Source of the DNA: Candidatus Poseidoniales archaeon
GTDB taxonomy: Archaea > Thermoplasmatota > Poseidoniia > Poseidoniales > Thalassarchaeaceae
Assembly (NCBI GenBank): GCA_028283505.1
Contig: JAPOFX010000006.1
Location: forward strand, 1 to 64,000
Length of the DNA stretch: 64,000 nt
Direction: 5' to 3'
Part shown: one piece after another, positions 28,209 through 37,173 of the stretch
How the letters are laid out: each line of letters begins with the position of its first letter
Numbering within the stretch: the stretch's first letter is position 1
Made by a program: the position numbers and the translations under genes
The notes under the pieces: model-generated
The model's database searches: none
Told to the model about the DNA's origin: nothing
What the model saw: only the letters and a program-made list of their open reading frames with translations

Positions 28209-29228
28209 CTATGGAGAGAAGTCAAGGAGGATCTTTCCACGGTTTTTTCGGTCATGCATGTACATCTGGGCTTCAGCAACATCTTCGAATCTCCAGACCC
28301 CATCGATTATTGGGTCAATTTCCCCTCTTTCAAGCATGGTGGAAATTGCATTCAAGTGGCCTTTGAATATCGAAGGATCATCCAATAATCCCATGTGCAC
28401 GCCAAACAATGCCTTATTTGATGACATCATCTTAATTGGATCAAATTTAGGGGTGTTAAGCCACATCTTTAACGCGGTTATTGTAGATCTCCTATCTCCC
28501 TTCACTGCAGATGAAGCTCCGAAAAAGTACAATTTACCCCCCTTTCTAGTCGCTTTGTAGGACCTCAAAAGATTACTCCCGCCAACTGGATCAATTGAAT
28601 GATGTACTCCCTTTCCACCTGTCAGATCTCTGCAAATTTTCACGAAGTCTTCCTTTTCCCTATCGACAAATTTGACCCCTAGAGATTCTACAAACTGCCT
28701 TTTCGAGGTAGAGGCAGTGCCAATTACCAACGATGCCCCCGCCACTCTACTTAATTGCGCCACGGCAGTTCCTACTCCACCCGCGGCATGATGTACTAGA
28801 ACAGTATCCCCTGGGCAAATTCTTCCAAGATGAAAAAGCATGTGATATGCAGTACCGTAGGTGACGGGTATGGCGGCAGCCTGATCAAACGTGACGGAGT
28901 CAGGTAACTTGAACACCCTGGAAGAGTCAATGGATACTTTCTCAGAATAACCCCCGAATCCGGTCATAGCTAATACGCGGTCCCCCTCTTTCAAACCATT
29001 AACTCCCTTACCAATTTCAGAAACTACTCCTGATGCTTCGTACCCGGGTGTGAAAGGATAATCCGGGTTGGAACCATAAAGTCCCTGTCTCATCATCAAG
29101 TCTGCAAAATTTATGCCAGCCCTGTGGATTCTAACTACAACTTCCCCTTCAGAGGCAACTGGGTCCTCCTCATCGATTATTTCTATTGAGTCAACACCCC
29201 CTGCCCTTGGGTAGATTACCTTCTTCAT
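28209..29228 (-). CDS. Zinc-free medium-chain oxidoreductase (quinone oxidoreductase/VAT-1 type)
   Basis: This 339-residue MDR protein probably reduces quinones or enones with NADPH. The N-terminal catalytic domain shows AGINFADLMMRQGLY and PFTPGYEASGVV. The Rossmann part contains VHHAAGGVGTAVAQL, and the insertion LWMNTPKFDP-like segment resembles VAT-1. The zinc ligands of alcohol dehydrogenases are absent. It is the last gene of a four-gene minus-strand run with the nitroreductase and pterin dehydratase, 9 bases after the nitroreductase. Confidence 0.85.
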   Translation of the reverse strand: MKKVIYPRAGGVDSIEIIDEEDPVASEGEVVVRIHRAGINFADLMMRQGLYGSNPDYPFTPGYEASGVVSEIGKGVNGLKEGDRVLAMTGFGGYSEKVSIDSSRVFKLPDSVTFDQAAAIPVTYGTAYHMLFHLGRICPGDTVLVHHAAGGVGTAVAQLSRVAGASLVIGTASTSKRQFVESLGVKFVDREKEDFVKICRDLTGGKGVHHSIDPVGGSNLLRSYKATRKGGKLYFFGASSAVKGDRRSTITALKMWLNTPKFDPIKMMSSNKALFGVHMGLLDDPSIFKGHLNAISTMLERGEIDPIIDGVWRFEDVAEAQMYMHDRKNRGKILLDFSP

Positions 29229-29237
29229 ATGATAGCC

Positions 29238-29810
29238 TCATGGAAGATAATTCGCAATCTCACGGGCGTCACCTTTTTTCTTTTCGGGAATGGACTCCGG
29301 ATATCCAACCTTGACAAATCCAATAATTCTTTCTTGAGTTTCAGAAATTCCAAGATTTTTGTAAGTAGATTGGTGCCTTGTTATTCCACCAGTACTCCAT
29401 TGTGAGCCAATCCCCCTGCTCCAGAGGCACAAAACAAGATTATGCAAGGAGCACACCGTAGCAGCGTAATCCTCCTCCTCTCTGAATTCATCCCCTGGAG
29501 TGAGTTTTGTCGTCACTGCAATTATCACAGGTACATCCATGATTTTGGAAATCGCCCTGGATTCGGAATTCTTGCTTGCGAGATTTCCCTTACTTCCCTC
29601 CTTTTTTCGGCATAGGGAGATTACAGTCGGTAACAACATTTCTCTTGTCTTCCTTCCCACCACGTAGTACTTCCAAGGGTAGGTTTTCTTATGACATGGG
29701 GCGTTGTCTGCCGCTTGAAAAGCAAGCTCTAATTCGGAGCAATCAATCTGTTTTTCGCTGAATTTGTAGATAGTTCTTCTACTGTTAAGAACTTCTTGGG
29801 CCTCATTCAT
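29238..29810 (-). CDS. Nitroreductase-family flavoprotein
   Basis: This 190-residue protein should bind FMN and use NAD(P)H. It shows the N-terminal SRRTIYKFSEKQID (family S/R-R-x-x-R-x-F), WKYYVVG, the mid-region LHNLVLCLWSRGIGSQWSTG and the ending FVKVGYPE. Members reduce nitro compounds, quinones or dihydropteridines. The pterin-4a-carbinolamine dehydratase gene 8 bases upstream makes a pterin-related role worth testing. It is dimeric and cytoplasmic. Confidence 0.85.
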   Translation of the reverse strand: MNEAQEVLNSRRTIYKFSEKQIDCSELELAFQAADNAPCHKKTYPWKYYVVGRKTREMLLPTVISLCRKKEGSKGNLASKNSESRAISKIMDVPVIIAVTTKLTPGDEFREEEDYAATVCSLHNLVLCLWSRGIGSQWSTGGITRHQSTYKNLGISETQERIIGFVKVGYPESIPEKKKGDAREIANYLP

Positions 29811-29818
29811 GAAAATTC

Positions 29819-30151
29819 CTATCCCAATGAGTCTAGTTTCGCCGCCAGGATAAAATCCGATTCAGTCAAGCCATCTATCTTGTGGGTCCAAATTAATGCC
29901 TTTGCACGTCCCCATCCGATTTCAAAATCGGCGTGATGATTTTCTTCTTCACATATCGCTCCGGCCATATTTACGAAATTAAGAGCTTTTTGAAAATCAC
30001 TAAATTTCCAAATTCTTTCAATATGATGATTGTCAATTAGTTGCCAGCCATCATTTATTTTATCCAACAAATTGTTACTTTCTTTTTCACTCAGAGGAGG
30101 TACTCCTCCCTCGCAAGGTATGCATTTTTTTCCTTCTAGTCCGCCTGTCAT
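29819..30151 (-). CDS. phhB: Pterin-4a-carbinolamine dehydratase
   Basis: This 110-residue enzyme dehydrates 4a-hydroxytetrahydropterin during pterin recycling. The family pattern is clear: FSDFQKALNFVNMAGAICEEENHHADFEIGWG, here in two overlapping parts, with the catalytic HH pair, then LIWTHKIDGLTESDFILAAKLD. An N-terminal stretch with two Cys (KKCIPCEGG) is common in bacterial members. No aromatic amino-acid hydroxylase is in the window. It starts 5 bases before the stop of the uncharacterised gene upstream, so it is likely co-transcribed. Confidence 0.9.
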   Translation of the reverse strand: MTGGLEGKKCIPCEGGVPPLSEKESNNLLDKINDGWQLIDNHHIERIWKFSDFQKALNFVNMAGAICEEENHHADFEIGWGRAKALIWTHKIDGLTESDFILAAKLDSLG

Positions 30152-30155
30152 TATC

Positions 30156-30614
30156 TCAACCCCATAGGTGGCTGTCTATCCCACCATCGGCTAACTGTTC
30201 AGCCTTTTCCAACATACTCGATCTGCGACGCATGTCCTCTTTCTCAAATGTCATCATTTCCCGGTCCTCAATATACGGTACCCTCATGTGAGCAATTAAT
30301 CTAACTTCCACGATCACATCCCTTGCTATTGATCTAAACCTGCCTTTTTCATCAACAATCTCTACTGCGTTTCTTGTGGTTCCGATTAGCATCCCCTTGG
30401 CTATTGTCTCACTATCTGAGGACAGTGCCCTTGAGTCAATCAATATCTCAACTAGGTCATCCTTTCTCAGTCCAGTACTACGTCCTGACAGAGGACCATG
30501 GAAAACATCCTGAATATCATCCAATTCAGGGGATCCATGAGCCTCGTAAATCCTTATTGCCCAATCTGGAAGTGTGCCCTTGATGTCTGCCATTAGTCGT
30601 CGTACGGGGGGCAT
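30156..30614 (-). CDS. Uncharacterised protein with possible small beta-barrel (Sm-like) domain
   Basis: This protein of about 152 residues was not recognised. A helical N-terminus (ADIKGTLPDWAIRIYEAHG) is followed by a compact beta-rich region (DDLVEILIDSR ... AKGMLIGTTRNAVEIVDEKG ... RDVIVEVRLIAHMR). Its strand pattern recalls Sm/LSm or related RNA-binding barrels. A charged helix rich in Arg/Glu closes the protein. The start is the ATG at 30614 or 30593; the frame is open to 30872 but overlaps the divergent NOG1 gene. An RNA-binding role is only a guess. Confidence 0.5.
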   Translation of the reverse strand: MPPVRRLMADIKGTLPDWAIRIYEAHGSPELDDIQDVFHGPLSGRSTGLRKDDLVEILIDSRALSSDSETIAKGMLIGTTRNAVEIVDEKGRFRSIARDVIVEVRLIAHMRVPYIEDREMMTFEKEDMRRRSSMLEKAEQLADGGIDSHLWG

Positions 30615-30702
30615 GTAGAAAAAGGCCTTGATTTGAAAAACAACCCAACTTCCGTCTATTGACTTCAATAGGAATGAACTGGCCGTGAAGTCAGAGAGAC
30701 AC

Positions 30703-31737
30703 ATGGCATCAGTAGAGTGGAGGAAAATACCGACTGTCTTGAAGACAGACGAGATTCTAGATAAAGCCTTCAGGAAAGCCAGTAAACAGTCAGATCTTGT
30801 TGAAGACCCGGACAAATACCACAGAGTGCGTAAGCAGATGAATAAAATGGTCCAATCAGCGGCTTCAATCATAGACTCGACCCTAGTTGCCTATGTCGAA
30901 AGATGGCCCAGCCTCAACGCCCTCTCTGATTTTGATCAAGCCTTGGTTGACGCAGCTGTGGGAAGTGATAATTATCGCAAATGCCTTGGTACGATTCAAT
31001 GGGGAGCGGAAAGAGTCAGGTCTATTGCAGGCGAGACCCAGAGGAAGATTCTCAGACTTAGGGACATAGATGGTTTTCATCAGGCCAGGAGAGCCGCTTA
31101 CGGTAGATTTTCATCAATCATCGATCAGATATCGCCGGAGATTGATTGGCTTGGAGAGGCCAGGGATACACTTAGAAAACTACCATCAATAGACTCTTCA
31201 GAACCATGCATAGTTGTTGCAGGTTCTCCGAATGTCGGCAAGTCCGCATTAATTTCCTCTCTTTCCAGTGGTGAGCCAGAGATTGCTGCTTACCCATTTA
31301 CAACAAAACAACTACATCTGGGACATTTTATTCACAGAAGGAGGAAATATCAGATGGTAGACACCCCGGGTCTGCTTGATCGCCCCATGTCCAAGAGGAA
31401 TAATATCGAGATGCAAGCAATCGCAGCTCTGGAGAATATTGGAGATGTACTTGTATTTCTGATTGATTCAACTGCCAATGCAACAACATCTCTGGAAGAG
31501 CAAATGAATCTTCTCGAAGAAGTCACCGGCTTAATTTCAGAGAGACCGAAAATAATAGTTCACAGCAAGTCTGACTTACATGAAAAGGAGGGCCTGGAAA
31601 ATAAATTCGGAGTCAGCTCGATAACAGGAGAAGGCATAGAGGAATTGAGGCGAACTCTGGTTGAAATGATCGGAGCCGACCATATATCGGATCCACTGAA
31701 TCTACCTGAGGATTGGCCGAGAAGTGACCTGGACTAG
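30703..31737 (+). CDS. NOG1-family ribosome-assembly GTPase
   Basis: This 344-residue GTPase probably acts in large ribosomal subunit assembly, like eukaryotic Nog1. The N-terminal helical domain starts with the family phrase WRKIPTVLKTDEILDKAFRKA. The G domain has G1 GSPNVGKSAL, G2 region YPFTTK, G3 DTPG and a G4 reading HSKSD instead of NKxD. The ATG at 30703 fits this start; an in-frame GTG lies at 30685. The stop overlaps the convergent zinc-ribbon micro-gene by four bases. Confidence 0.9.
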   Translation: MASVEWRKIPTVLKTDEILDKAFRKASKQSDLVEDPDKYHRVRKQMNKMVQSAASIIDSTLVAYVERWPSLNALSDFDQALVDAAVGSDNYRKCLGTIQWGAERVRSIAGETQRKILRLRDIDGFHQARRAAYGRFSSIIDQISPEIDWLGEARDTLRKLPSIDSSEPCIVVAGSPNVGKSALISSLSSGEPEIAAYPFTTKQLHLGHFIHRRRKYQMVDTPGLLDRPMSKRNNIEMQAIAALENIGDVLVFLIDSTANATTSLEEQMNLLEEVTGLISERPKIIVHSKSDLHEKEGLENKFGVSSITGEGIEELRRTLVEMIGADHISDPLNLPEDWPRSDLD

Positions 31738-31850
31738 TTGATGTGCCAAATATTCCCACATGTAGTGCAGTACATGTCGTAACCTCCTATGGATATTGGA
31801 AGTCCTCCGATATCCAATTTCGATCCACACCCCGGACAGCGGTCAGTCAT
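31734..31850 (-). CDS. Zinc-ribbon micro-protein (38 residues)
   Basis: This short frame reads TDRCPGCGSKLDIGGLP and later MYCTTCGNIWHIN, that is CPxC and CxxC pairs 20 residues apart, the layout of a complete zinc ribbon. It starts with an ATG at 31850 and an in-frame stop lies 18 bases further upstream, so the frame cannot be longer. It ends four bases inside the convergent NOG1 gene. The role is unknown; such ribbons bind nucleic acid or protein partners. Confidence 0.6.
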   Translation of the reverse strand: MTDRCPGCGSKLDIGGLPISIGGYDMYCTTCGNIWHIN

Positions 31851-31894
31851 GGTGCTTGGAATGGGAACAGGTTATTCAAGCAATCTATGGCGAT

Positions 31895-32476
31895 TTATGC
31901 ATCTCTGAATCTTTTCCACAATTTTCTAATGGGAAATGCCATCTCACCAGCTCCCAATAATAGTATGAATCCTATTGCCGACAGTATAATTTCAACGAAA
32001 CTAGCAAGGTGAATTTCGGGATTAATAGTCACCAACTGTTCATCTAAAGTCGAGCCATCCTTTCCAGCAGTAACAAAGCGGTACTCTCCGGGATCTAGGA
32101 TAAATTTGAAGCTACCATCTTCCGAATTCGGGCCTCCAGCTACGAAATCAAAATCATCTGACGTACACGTAGTGAGTCCATTCGAATCAGGCTCGCATTC
32201 TTCTGGGTAATCAGAAATCACCCCAATCCAACTCCTGTCAGGCTCGTCCCATTCTAGTTCCATGCTAATTTCTAGTAAGATGAAAGCGTTGGGGACCTCG
32301 AGATCTTCCGTGGTCATGCCGACCATACATCCTACCGATTCGTCAGAGCATGGAACTATCGGCACATCTGTTCTCGAGTTATCTATGTCTAAACCAACAA
32401 GGCTACCTATTGTTATCAGGATGCAAAGGCCACCAACCAAAAATGGGAACGATGCTAAAATTCTGACCATGTTCAT
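31895..32476 (-). CDS. Membrane-anchored protein, unknown, with extracytoplasmic domain
   Basis: This 193-residue protein has an N-terminal hydrophobic helix (about 8-28) and a C-terminal one (about 160-178), separated by an acidic beta-rich region. That region contains five Cys, two of them in the pairs PCSDESVGC and ECEPDSNGLTTC, suggesting disulfides outside the cell. The C-terminus is basic and cytoplasmic. No family was recognised. It follows the DUF2116-like gene by 19 bases on the same strand. Confidence 0.6.
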   Translation of the reverse strand: MNMVRILASFPFLVGGLCILITIGSLVGLDIDNSRTDVPIVPCSDESVGCMVGMTTEDLEVPNAFILLEISMELEWDEPDRSWIGVISDYPEECEPDSNGLTTCTSDDFDFVAGGPNSEDGSFKFILDPGEYRFVTAGKDGSTLDEQLVTINPEIHLASFVEIILSAIGFILLLGAGEMAFPIRKLWKRFRDA

Positions 32477-32495
32477 TGAATCTCACCCCCTCCTA

Positions 32496-32810
32496 TTACA
32501 TGCCTGTCATCAGCTGAAGAAAAATCAGTAGAATCGCTATACCCGGGAATAGGTATAGCATTATTGTCAATCTCTTCCTTGAGGACTCCCTTTTTTTATT
32601 ATTTTCAATGCAAGAAATATCACTGCAGACCGCTGGTTCACTATCCAGAGGAATTGGTTTCCAGCAAACTACACAATGCCTGTGGGATTCAACATCAAGC
32701 AATTTGTTAGCGATTCTTTTTTTCTCAGAACGCCTCCTCTTATTCGCCGCTTCACGGGCCTCTTTAGCCGTCCTCATACCGGCGGTCGCTATTCTATCCG
32801 CCCTGCTCAA
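32496..32810 (-). CDS. DUF2116-like zinc-ribbon protein with C-terminal membrane helix
   Basis: This 104-residue protein has a basic helical N-terminus (about 1-42), then a treble-clef-like ribbon HCVVCWKPIPLDSEPAVCS with a further SCIENNKKRE, then one membrane helix at the C-terminus (LYLFPGIAILLIFLQ). The arrangement of CxxC, CSxxC and a tail anchor matches archaeal DUF2116 proteins. Its start overlaps the UMP kinase stop by ATGA, indicating coupled expression. Confidence 0.72.
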   Translation of the reverse strand: MSRADRIATAGMRTAKEAREAANKRRRSEKKRIANKLLDVESHRHCVVCWKPIPLDSEPAVCSDISCIENNKKRESSRKRLTIMLYLFPGIAILLIFLQLMTGM

Positions 32811-33517
32811 GAACTCCTCACCCCTATTTCTGTACCCTTGAAGTCCCCACCAATTATCGCTTCTTTGATTAATTCCGTTTTCCTTCCATCGAGAATATTC
32901 AATATCATTCCTGACTCATGGGCCTCTCTTGCCCCGACGGGGTCGACAATTTGGGAGTCGCCTGCCTTGGTATATTCCGAAGAACCAATGATCTCAAGAA
33001 GCTGGTGATGAGTCAGGAAATCATATGACTTAGCCTCTGGATTATGTTTTGGATCCTCATCGAAAACTCTGGGGACGTTTGTCGCGATGATACATTTTTT
33101 TGCATCTGATGCAATGGCGAAGCGAATGGCAACGGCATCTGTGGTGTGACCGGGATTTGTTCCTCCCATTACCACTACTTGCCTCTCTTCAAGCAGTAGA
33201 ACTGCTTCATCGATACTTTTAGGTATGGTTCCAGAAACTGGAACGCCTGAATTTGAAAGAGACTCCCTAATTATTGTGGCATTAAGCCTTGTAGCTGCAA
33301 TGCCGATTTTGTCTAGGTGCGACTCTTCGCTGATTAGGGGCCTTGCGAGCTCAATCCCTTCTCTTGCGGGAGCACCACCCCCGACTACAACACCGATCCG
33401 GTCATTCATAGACACTCTTTCTCTGATTATAGATACTAAGCCTTCCAGCCAAGTGTGTCTTTCCTCAATCTCAGGACGGAGCAGACTCCCTCCGAGTGCG
33501 ACAATCACCGTCGTCAT
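32807..33517 (-). CDS. pyrH: Uridylate kinase (archaeal UMP kinase)
   Basis: This 236-residue amino-acid-kinase-fold enzyme converts UMP to UDP. It has the N-terminal VIVALGGSLLRP, the glycine loop VVVGGGAPAREGIELAR, and the archaeal UMP-kinase phrase VVMGGTNPGHTTDAVAIRFA followed by TNVPRVFDEDP. The pattern matches archaeal PyrH, not isopentenyl phosphate kinase. It is coupled (ATGA) to a membrane zinc-ribbon gene and divergent from aRF1. Confidence 0.9.
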   Translation of the reverse strand: MTTVIVALGGSLLRPEIEERHTWLEGLVSIIRERVSMNDRIGVVVGGGAPAREGIELARPLISEESHLDKIGIAATRLNATIIRESLSNSGVPVSGTIPKSIDEAVLLLEERQVVVMGGTNPGHTTDAVAIRFAIASDAKKCIIATNVPRVFDEDPKHNPEAKSYDFLTHHQLLEIIGSSEYTKAGDSQIVDPVGAREAHESGMILNILDGRKTELIKEAIIGGDFKGTEIGVRSS

Positions 33518-33603
33518 CGACTACTGAGCTAGGACGCTCCCTTTCAATGCCTTCGTCCAACCGCAGTCTAAGGGTTGAAATGCTGCCCCTCCGGCCTTAT
33601 ACT

Positions 33604-33609
33604 GGAGGT
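33604..33609 (+). promoter_or_regulatory. Ribosome binding site of aRF1
   Basis: GGAGGT, six bases before the ATG at 33616, is complementary to the 16S tail at 490-496. It fixes the start of aRF1 although the frame is open from 33496. Confidence 0.75.
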
Positions 33610-33615
33610 CCTGCC

Positions 33616-34863
33616 ATGTCCGACGAGATCGAAGCCCAGCAAAGGAGGTTACGCCTGAAGAAGGCCGTCGAAGACCTGTCTTCGATGAAAGGCATGGGGA
33701 CGGAGTTAGTTTCTGTTGTAGTTCCTCCCGATAGAATGATCAGTGACGTTAGGCATCAGTTATCCAATGAGGCAGGTCAAGCCGCGAACATCAAATCAAA
33801 ATTAACCAGGAAACATGTGTCTGATGCCATAGAATCAGCTATAGCGACTTTGAACAGATACAAAACCCCCGGTGAGAGGGGACTAGCTCTGTTTGTAGGC
33901 CATGTAATTGTCGGAAACAATAAGACAAGACTGATGTCAATTGTTATCGACGACCCTCCAGACTCGTTTACCTCTTTCAGATACAGATGTGGTTCAACAT
34001 TTGAAATCAGTCAGCTGGAAGAAATGCTCATTGATAGAACGGCTTATGGCCTGTTTGTAATCGACAGGTCCGAAGCAGCATACGGATTAGCTAGTGGCAA
34101 GAGGCTTCATTGTCAAGAACATGTTACTTCCTTAGTTCCTTCAAAACATGGAAGAGGGGGGCAATCAGCTCAGAGGTTCGAGAGGCTGATCGAAGAAGCT
34201 GCAGACAAGTTTTTCAAAAAATCATCAGAAAGAGCTTCTTCATATTGGCTTCCAATGATAGATGACTTGCAAGGGATAATCATAGGAGGACCAGGAGCTA
34301 CCAAAGATTATGTTGTGAAAAATGATTATTTTCATCATGAAATCAAGAAACTGATCAGAGAACCATTCTTCGATGTCGGGTACTCCAATGAGAGTGGCCT
34401 GAGGGAACTAGTTCAGAGGGCGGGTGGCCTGATGGATCAAATTGAATTGGATACTGAGAGGAGATTAGTTGACAGATTCTTGAGTGAGGTAATGAAATCT
34501 CATCCCAAAGCTACATACGGTGAAATGATGATTAGAAATGCCTTAGATCAAGGGGCCGTGGAGAGGCTCCTTATCTCAGAAAATGTTCGAAAAAGGAGAG
34601 TGTTATGGGTTTGCAGACAATGCGGAGGAGAATGGGAAGGTACTCAGAGCAGGAGGTCCGAAATTCCAGTGTGCCCTAACTGTTCGTCTGAGGAGGTAAT
34701 TGAGGACTCTGAGAGGTCGATGGACCTCATCGACGAACTAACCGTTCTGGCAGGTCACACTTCTGCGGCAGTGACACTTATCTCCATGGATACAGAGGAG
34801 GGGGCAACTCTATTCGATGCCTTTGGGGGGATTGCCGCTCTACTCAGGTACCCAATTTCATGA
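33616..34863 (+). CDS. prf1: Peptide chain release factor aRF1
   Basis: This 415-residue factor reads all three stop codons and releases the peptide. The decoding motif NIKS is at residues 58-61 and the catalytic GGQ at 181-183 (HGRGGQSAQRF). Domain 3 ends with a zinc-finger-like insertion CRQCGG and CPNCSS near residues 335-365, typical of archaeal members. The final helix includes a stretch SAAVTLISMDTEEG. It is followed 8 bases later by argS. Confidence 0.96.
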   Translation: MSDEIEAQQRRLRLKKAVEDLSSMKGMGTELVSVVVPPDRMISDVRHQLSNEAGQAANIKSKLTRKHVSDAIESAIATLNRYKTPGERGLALFVGHVIVGNNKTRLMSIVIDDPPDSFTSFRYRCGSTFEISQLEEMLIDRTAYGLFVIDRSEAAYGLASGKRLHCQEHVTSLVPSKHGRGGQSAQRFERLIEEAADKFFKKSSERASSYWLPMIDDLQGIIIGGPGATKDYVVKNDYFHHEIKKLIREPFFDVGYSNESGLRELVQRAGGLMDQIELDTERRLVDRFLSEVMKSHPKATYGEMMIRNALDQGAVERLLISENVRKRRVLWVCRQCGGEWEGTQSRRSEIPVCPNCSSEEVIEDSERSMDLIDELTVLAGHTSAAVTLISMDTEEGATLFDAFGGIAALLRYPIS

Positions 34864-34871
34864 GGTGAAAA

Positions 34872-36614
34872 ATGAGACAACTAATCCACGAATGTGCCCC
34901 CTTAATTCTCGAGGCAGTTTCTGATATGGGCATCGGGGATGAACATATTCTGAGTTTGTTGGGGCCAGCTACAGACACAAGGATGGCAGATGTGGCAATG
35001 CCATGCCATTCCCTGTCTGCACTTCTAAAGAAGTCCCCAGTGAATGTTTCCGAGGAAATATCCAGTCTCATCTCTCCCTCCCTAGAGGGCATCGCCTTTA
35101 CATCATCAGTTAATGGATTTGTTAATCTCAAGGCTCATCCGGAATGGCTCTCATCCAAAATGATGGCAATTCTTCAAGATGAGAGGCTGGGAGTGGTCAA
35201 AGATGACCCAAGAAAAATTGTTGTTGACTACTCAGCTCCAAACGTGGCCAAAGAGATGCACGTCGGCCACTTGAGATCAACTGTCATTGGAGATTCTATA
35301 GTCAGGATGCTCGAATTCAAGGGTCACAACGTTATCCGGGAGAATCACATTGGTGACTGGGGTACTCCATTCGGAATGCTCATTGAGCATCTCATCGATA
35401 TTGGAGAGGAAGATCTAGCTTTGGAGAAGGGGATATCAGATTTCGATCACTTCTACAAAGAAGCCAGATCTAAGTTCGACAGTGATGAAGTCTTTGCAGA
35501 TCGGTCAAGATCTAGGGTTGTACTTCTACAGGGCGAGGATGCCGATACCTTGCGTTTGTGGGGAATATTAGTCGGTGTCTCTACGACCTATTTCAACGAG
35601 GTTTACCAGATGCTGGATGTCCTTCTAGAGGATAACGACCTAATGGGGGAGTCAGCCTACAGGCATCTTCTCCCTCAGGTAGCTGAGAGGCTTCATGAAT
35701 CAGGGTTATTGGAAAATAGCGATGGAGCCAGTGTTGTTTACCTGGGAGGAAAGTGGGTAAACAGAAAGGGCGAACCACTCCCCGTAATTATCAGAAAGGG
35801 TGATGGAGGCTTCAATTACTCCACTTCCGATCTGGCTTGTATTATCGATCGTGTCGAGAGACTATCCTGTGATGACCTACTGTATGTAGTCGGCACTCCT
35901 CAAAAACAGCATTTCGAGATGGTTTTCGAAGTGGCATCAAGAGCAGGATTTATGCAAAGTAGACATAATGCTACCCATGTTAACTTTGGATCAGTTTTAG
36001 ACTCCGATGGCCAGATGTTAAAGAGTAGGGCAGGTCATACGGTTAAGCTCGTTGACTTGTTGAGGGAGGCTGTATCAAGGGCCAAAGACTTGATTTCCCT
36101 AAAGAATCCAGATTTAAAGGGGGAAGAAAAGGAGATAGTCTCAAAGATGATAGGCATCGGTGCAGTGAAATATGCAGATTTATCGACAGATAGAGCCAGG
36201 GACTATACCTTTGACTGGGAAAAAATGCTGTCCTTCGAAGGGAATACCGCCCCATATCTGCAGTACTCACATGCTAGGATATGTAGAATATTTTCACTTT
36301 CCATTATGGACAGGGATGACGTAAAAGACGCCAATGTAATTATTGGAACCGAGGAGGAGCTGAACTTAGCCAGATGTATCATGAACTTCTCAGAGGTCGT
36401 CGATAACGCATCTTCTACACTCCACCCTCACAAATTATGCACTCATATCCACTCAACTTCCTCTGCTTTCGCGAGTTTTTACGAGGCTTGTCCAATACTG
36501 AAGACAGAGGATGAGGCCCTAATGAAAAGTAGGCTGGCATTATGCGACTTGACAGCTAGATCTATCTCTATCGGGCTGGGATTGCTAGGAATCCAGTCCC
36601 CAGAGAAGATGTAG
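34872..36614 (+). CDS. argS: Arginyl-tRNA synthetase
   Basis: This 580-residue class I synthetase charges tRNA-Arg. It has the N-terminal Add-1 domain (residues 1-110), then the catalytic core with DYSAPNVAKEMHVGHLRSTVIGD read in two parts (HVGH is the HIGH motif), RENHIGDWGTPFG, and the KMSKS-equivalent MLKSRAG. The DALR anticodon domain is C-terminal (YLQYSHARICRIF). Key motifs are intact. It shares its strand with aRF1 and probably its message. Confidence 0.95.
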   Translation: MRQLIHECAPLILEAVSDMGIGDEHILSLLGPATDTRMADVAMPCHSLSALLKKSPVNVSEEISSLISPSLEGIAFTSSVNGFVNLKAHPEWLSSKMMAILQDERLGVVKDDPRKIVVDYSAPNVAKEMHVGHLRSTVIGDSIVRMLEFKGHNVIRENHIGDWGTPFGMLIEHLIDIGEEDLALEKGISDFDHFYKEARSKFDSDEVFADRSRSRVVLLQGEDADTLRLWGILVGVSTTYFNEVYQMLDVLLEDNDLMGESAYRHLLPQVAERLHESGLLENSDGASVVYLGGKWVNRKGEPLPVIIRKGDGGFNYSTSDLACIIDRVERLSCDDLLYVVGTPQKQHFEMVFEVASRAGFMQSRHNATHVNFGSVLDSDGQMLKSRAGHTVKLVDLLREAVSRAKDLISLKNPDLKGEEKEIVSKMIGIGAVKYADLSTDRARDYTFDWEKMLSFEGNTAPYLQYSHARICRIFSLSIMDRDDVKDANVIIGTEEELNLARCIMNFSEVVDNASSTLHPHKLCTHIHSTSSAFASFYEACPILKTEDEALMKSRLALCDLTARSISIGLGLLGIQSPEKM

Positions 36615-36641
36615 TGACAATAAAAACAAAGGGAAAAATCA

Positions 36642-37109
36642 TTACATTGATGATGCGAATTGCAATATCTCATCATAATTAGGCTCTACCCCGGGATTTT
36701 CAGCTTCCCAACGGTATTGGATAACTCCTTCGCTGTCCACAATGAACACGACCCTATTCGCACTTACATACCCCTCAATCCCTCCAAGTCCCACGAAAGA
36801 CGCGCCATAACTTTGTACAACCTTCCTATCAATATCTGACAGGAGTGGGAAATCAATGCTATATTTTCTAGCAAACTCAGCATTTGCCCACGGGGAGTCT
36901 ACGCTAATTCCAATAACTACAGTTCCTGACTCACTAAGTTTGCTGAAGTTGTCCTGAAAAGTGCATATTTCTTTGTCGCAAACACCTGTAAATGCCCCTG
37001 GATAGAATGCCAAAATAACATTTTTTCCATAGTAATCACTGAGGCTAACATCGCTCTTATCTGTCGTTTTTAGTGTAAAGGCGGGGGCGGTGTCTCCAAT
37101 TTTGACCAT
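36642..37109 (-). CDS. Peroxiredoxin (Bcp/PrxQ-like)
   Basis: This 155-residue thioredoxin-fold peroxidase reduces hydroperoxides. The active segment [18 protein letters not shown] contains the peroxidatic Cys and a second Cys five residues later, the CxxxxC spacing of PrxQ/Bcp enzymes that form an intramolecular disulfide. Pro and Thr of the PxxxT motif are present. No thioredoxin gene is adjacent, so the reductant is unknown. Convergent with argS, 27 bases apart. Confidence 0.92.
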   Translation of the reverse strand: MVKIGDTAPAFTLKTTDKSDVSLSDYYGKNVILAFYPGAFTGVCDKEICTFQDNFSKLSESGTVVIGISVDSPWANAEFARKYSIDFPLLSDIDRKVVQSYGASFVGLGGIEGYVSANRVVFIVDSEGVIQYRWEAENPGVEPNYDEILQFASSM

Positions 37110-37173
37110 ACCCCCACCAGTGACCGGTAGCGTATATCGGTTTCGTTTTCCGACAAACCCTCATCCAATGCGG

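Noticed and set aside
31743..32012. An 89-codon plus-strand frame after NOG1
   Set aside because: It runs opposite the zinc-ribbon micro-gene and the membrane protein, both with clearer coding signals.
32807..33517. Isopentenyl phosphate kinase as the identity of this kinase
   Set aside because: The GGTNPGHTTDAVA phrase and the TNVPRVFDEDP segment are those of archaeal UMP kinase.
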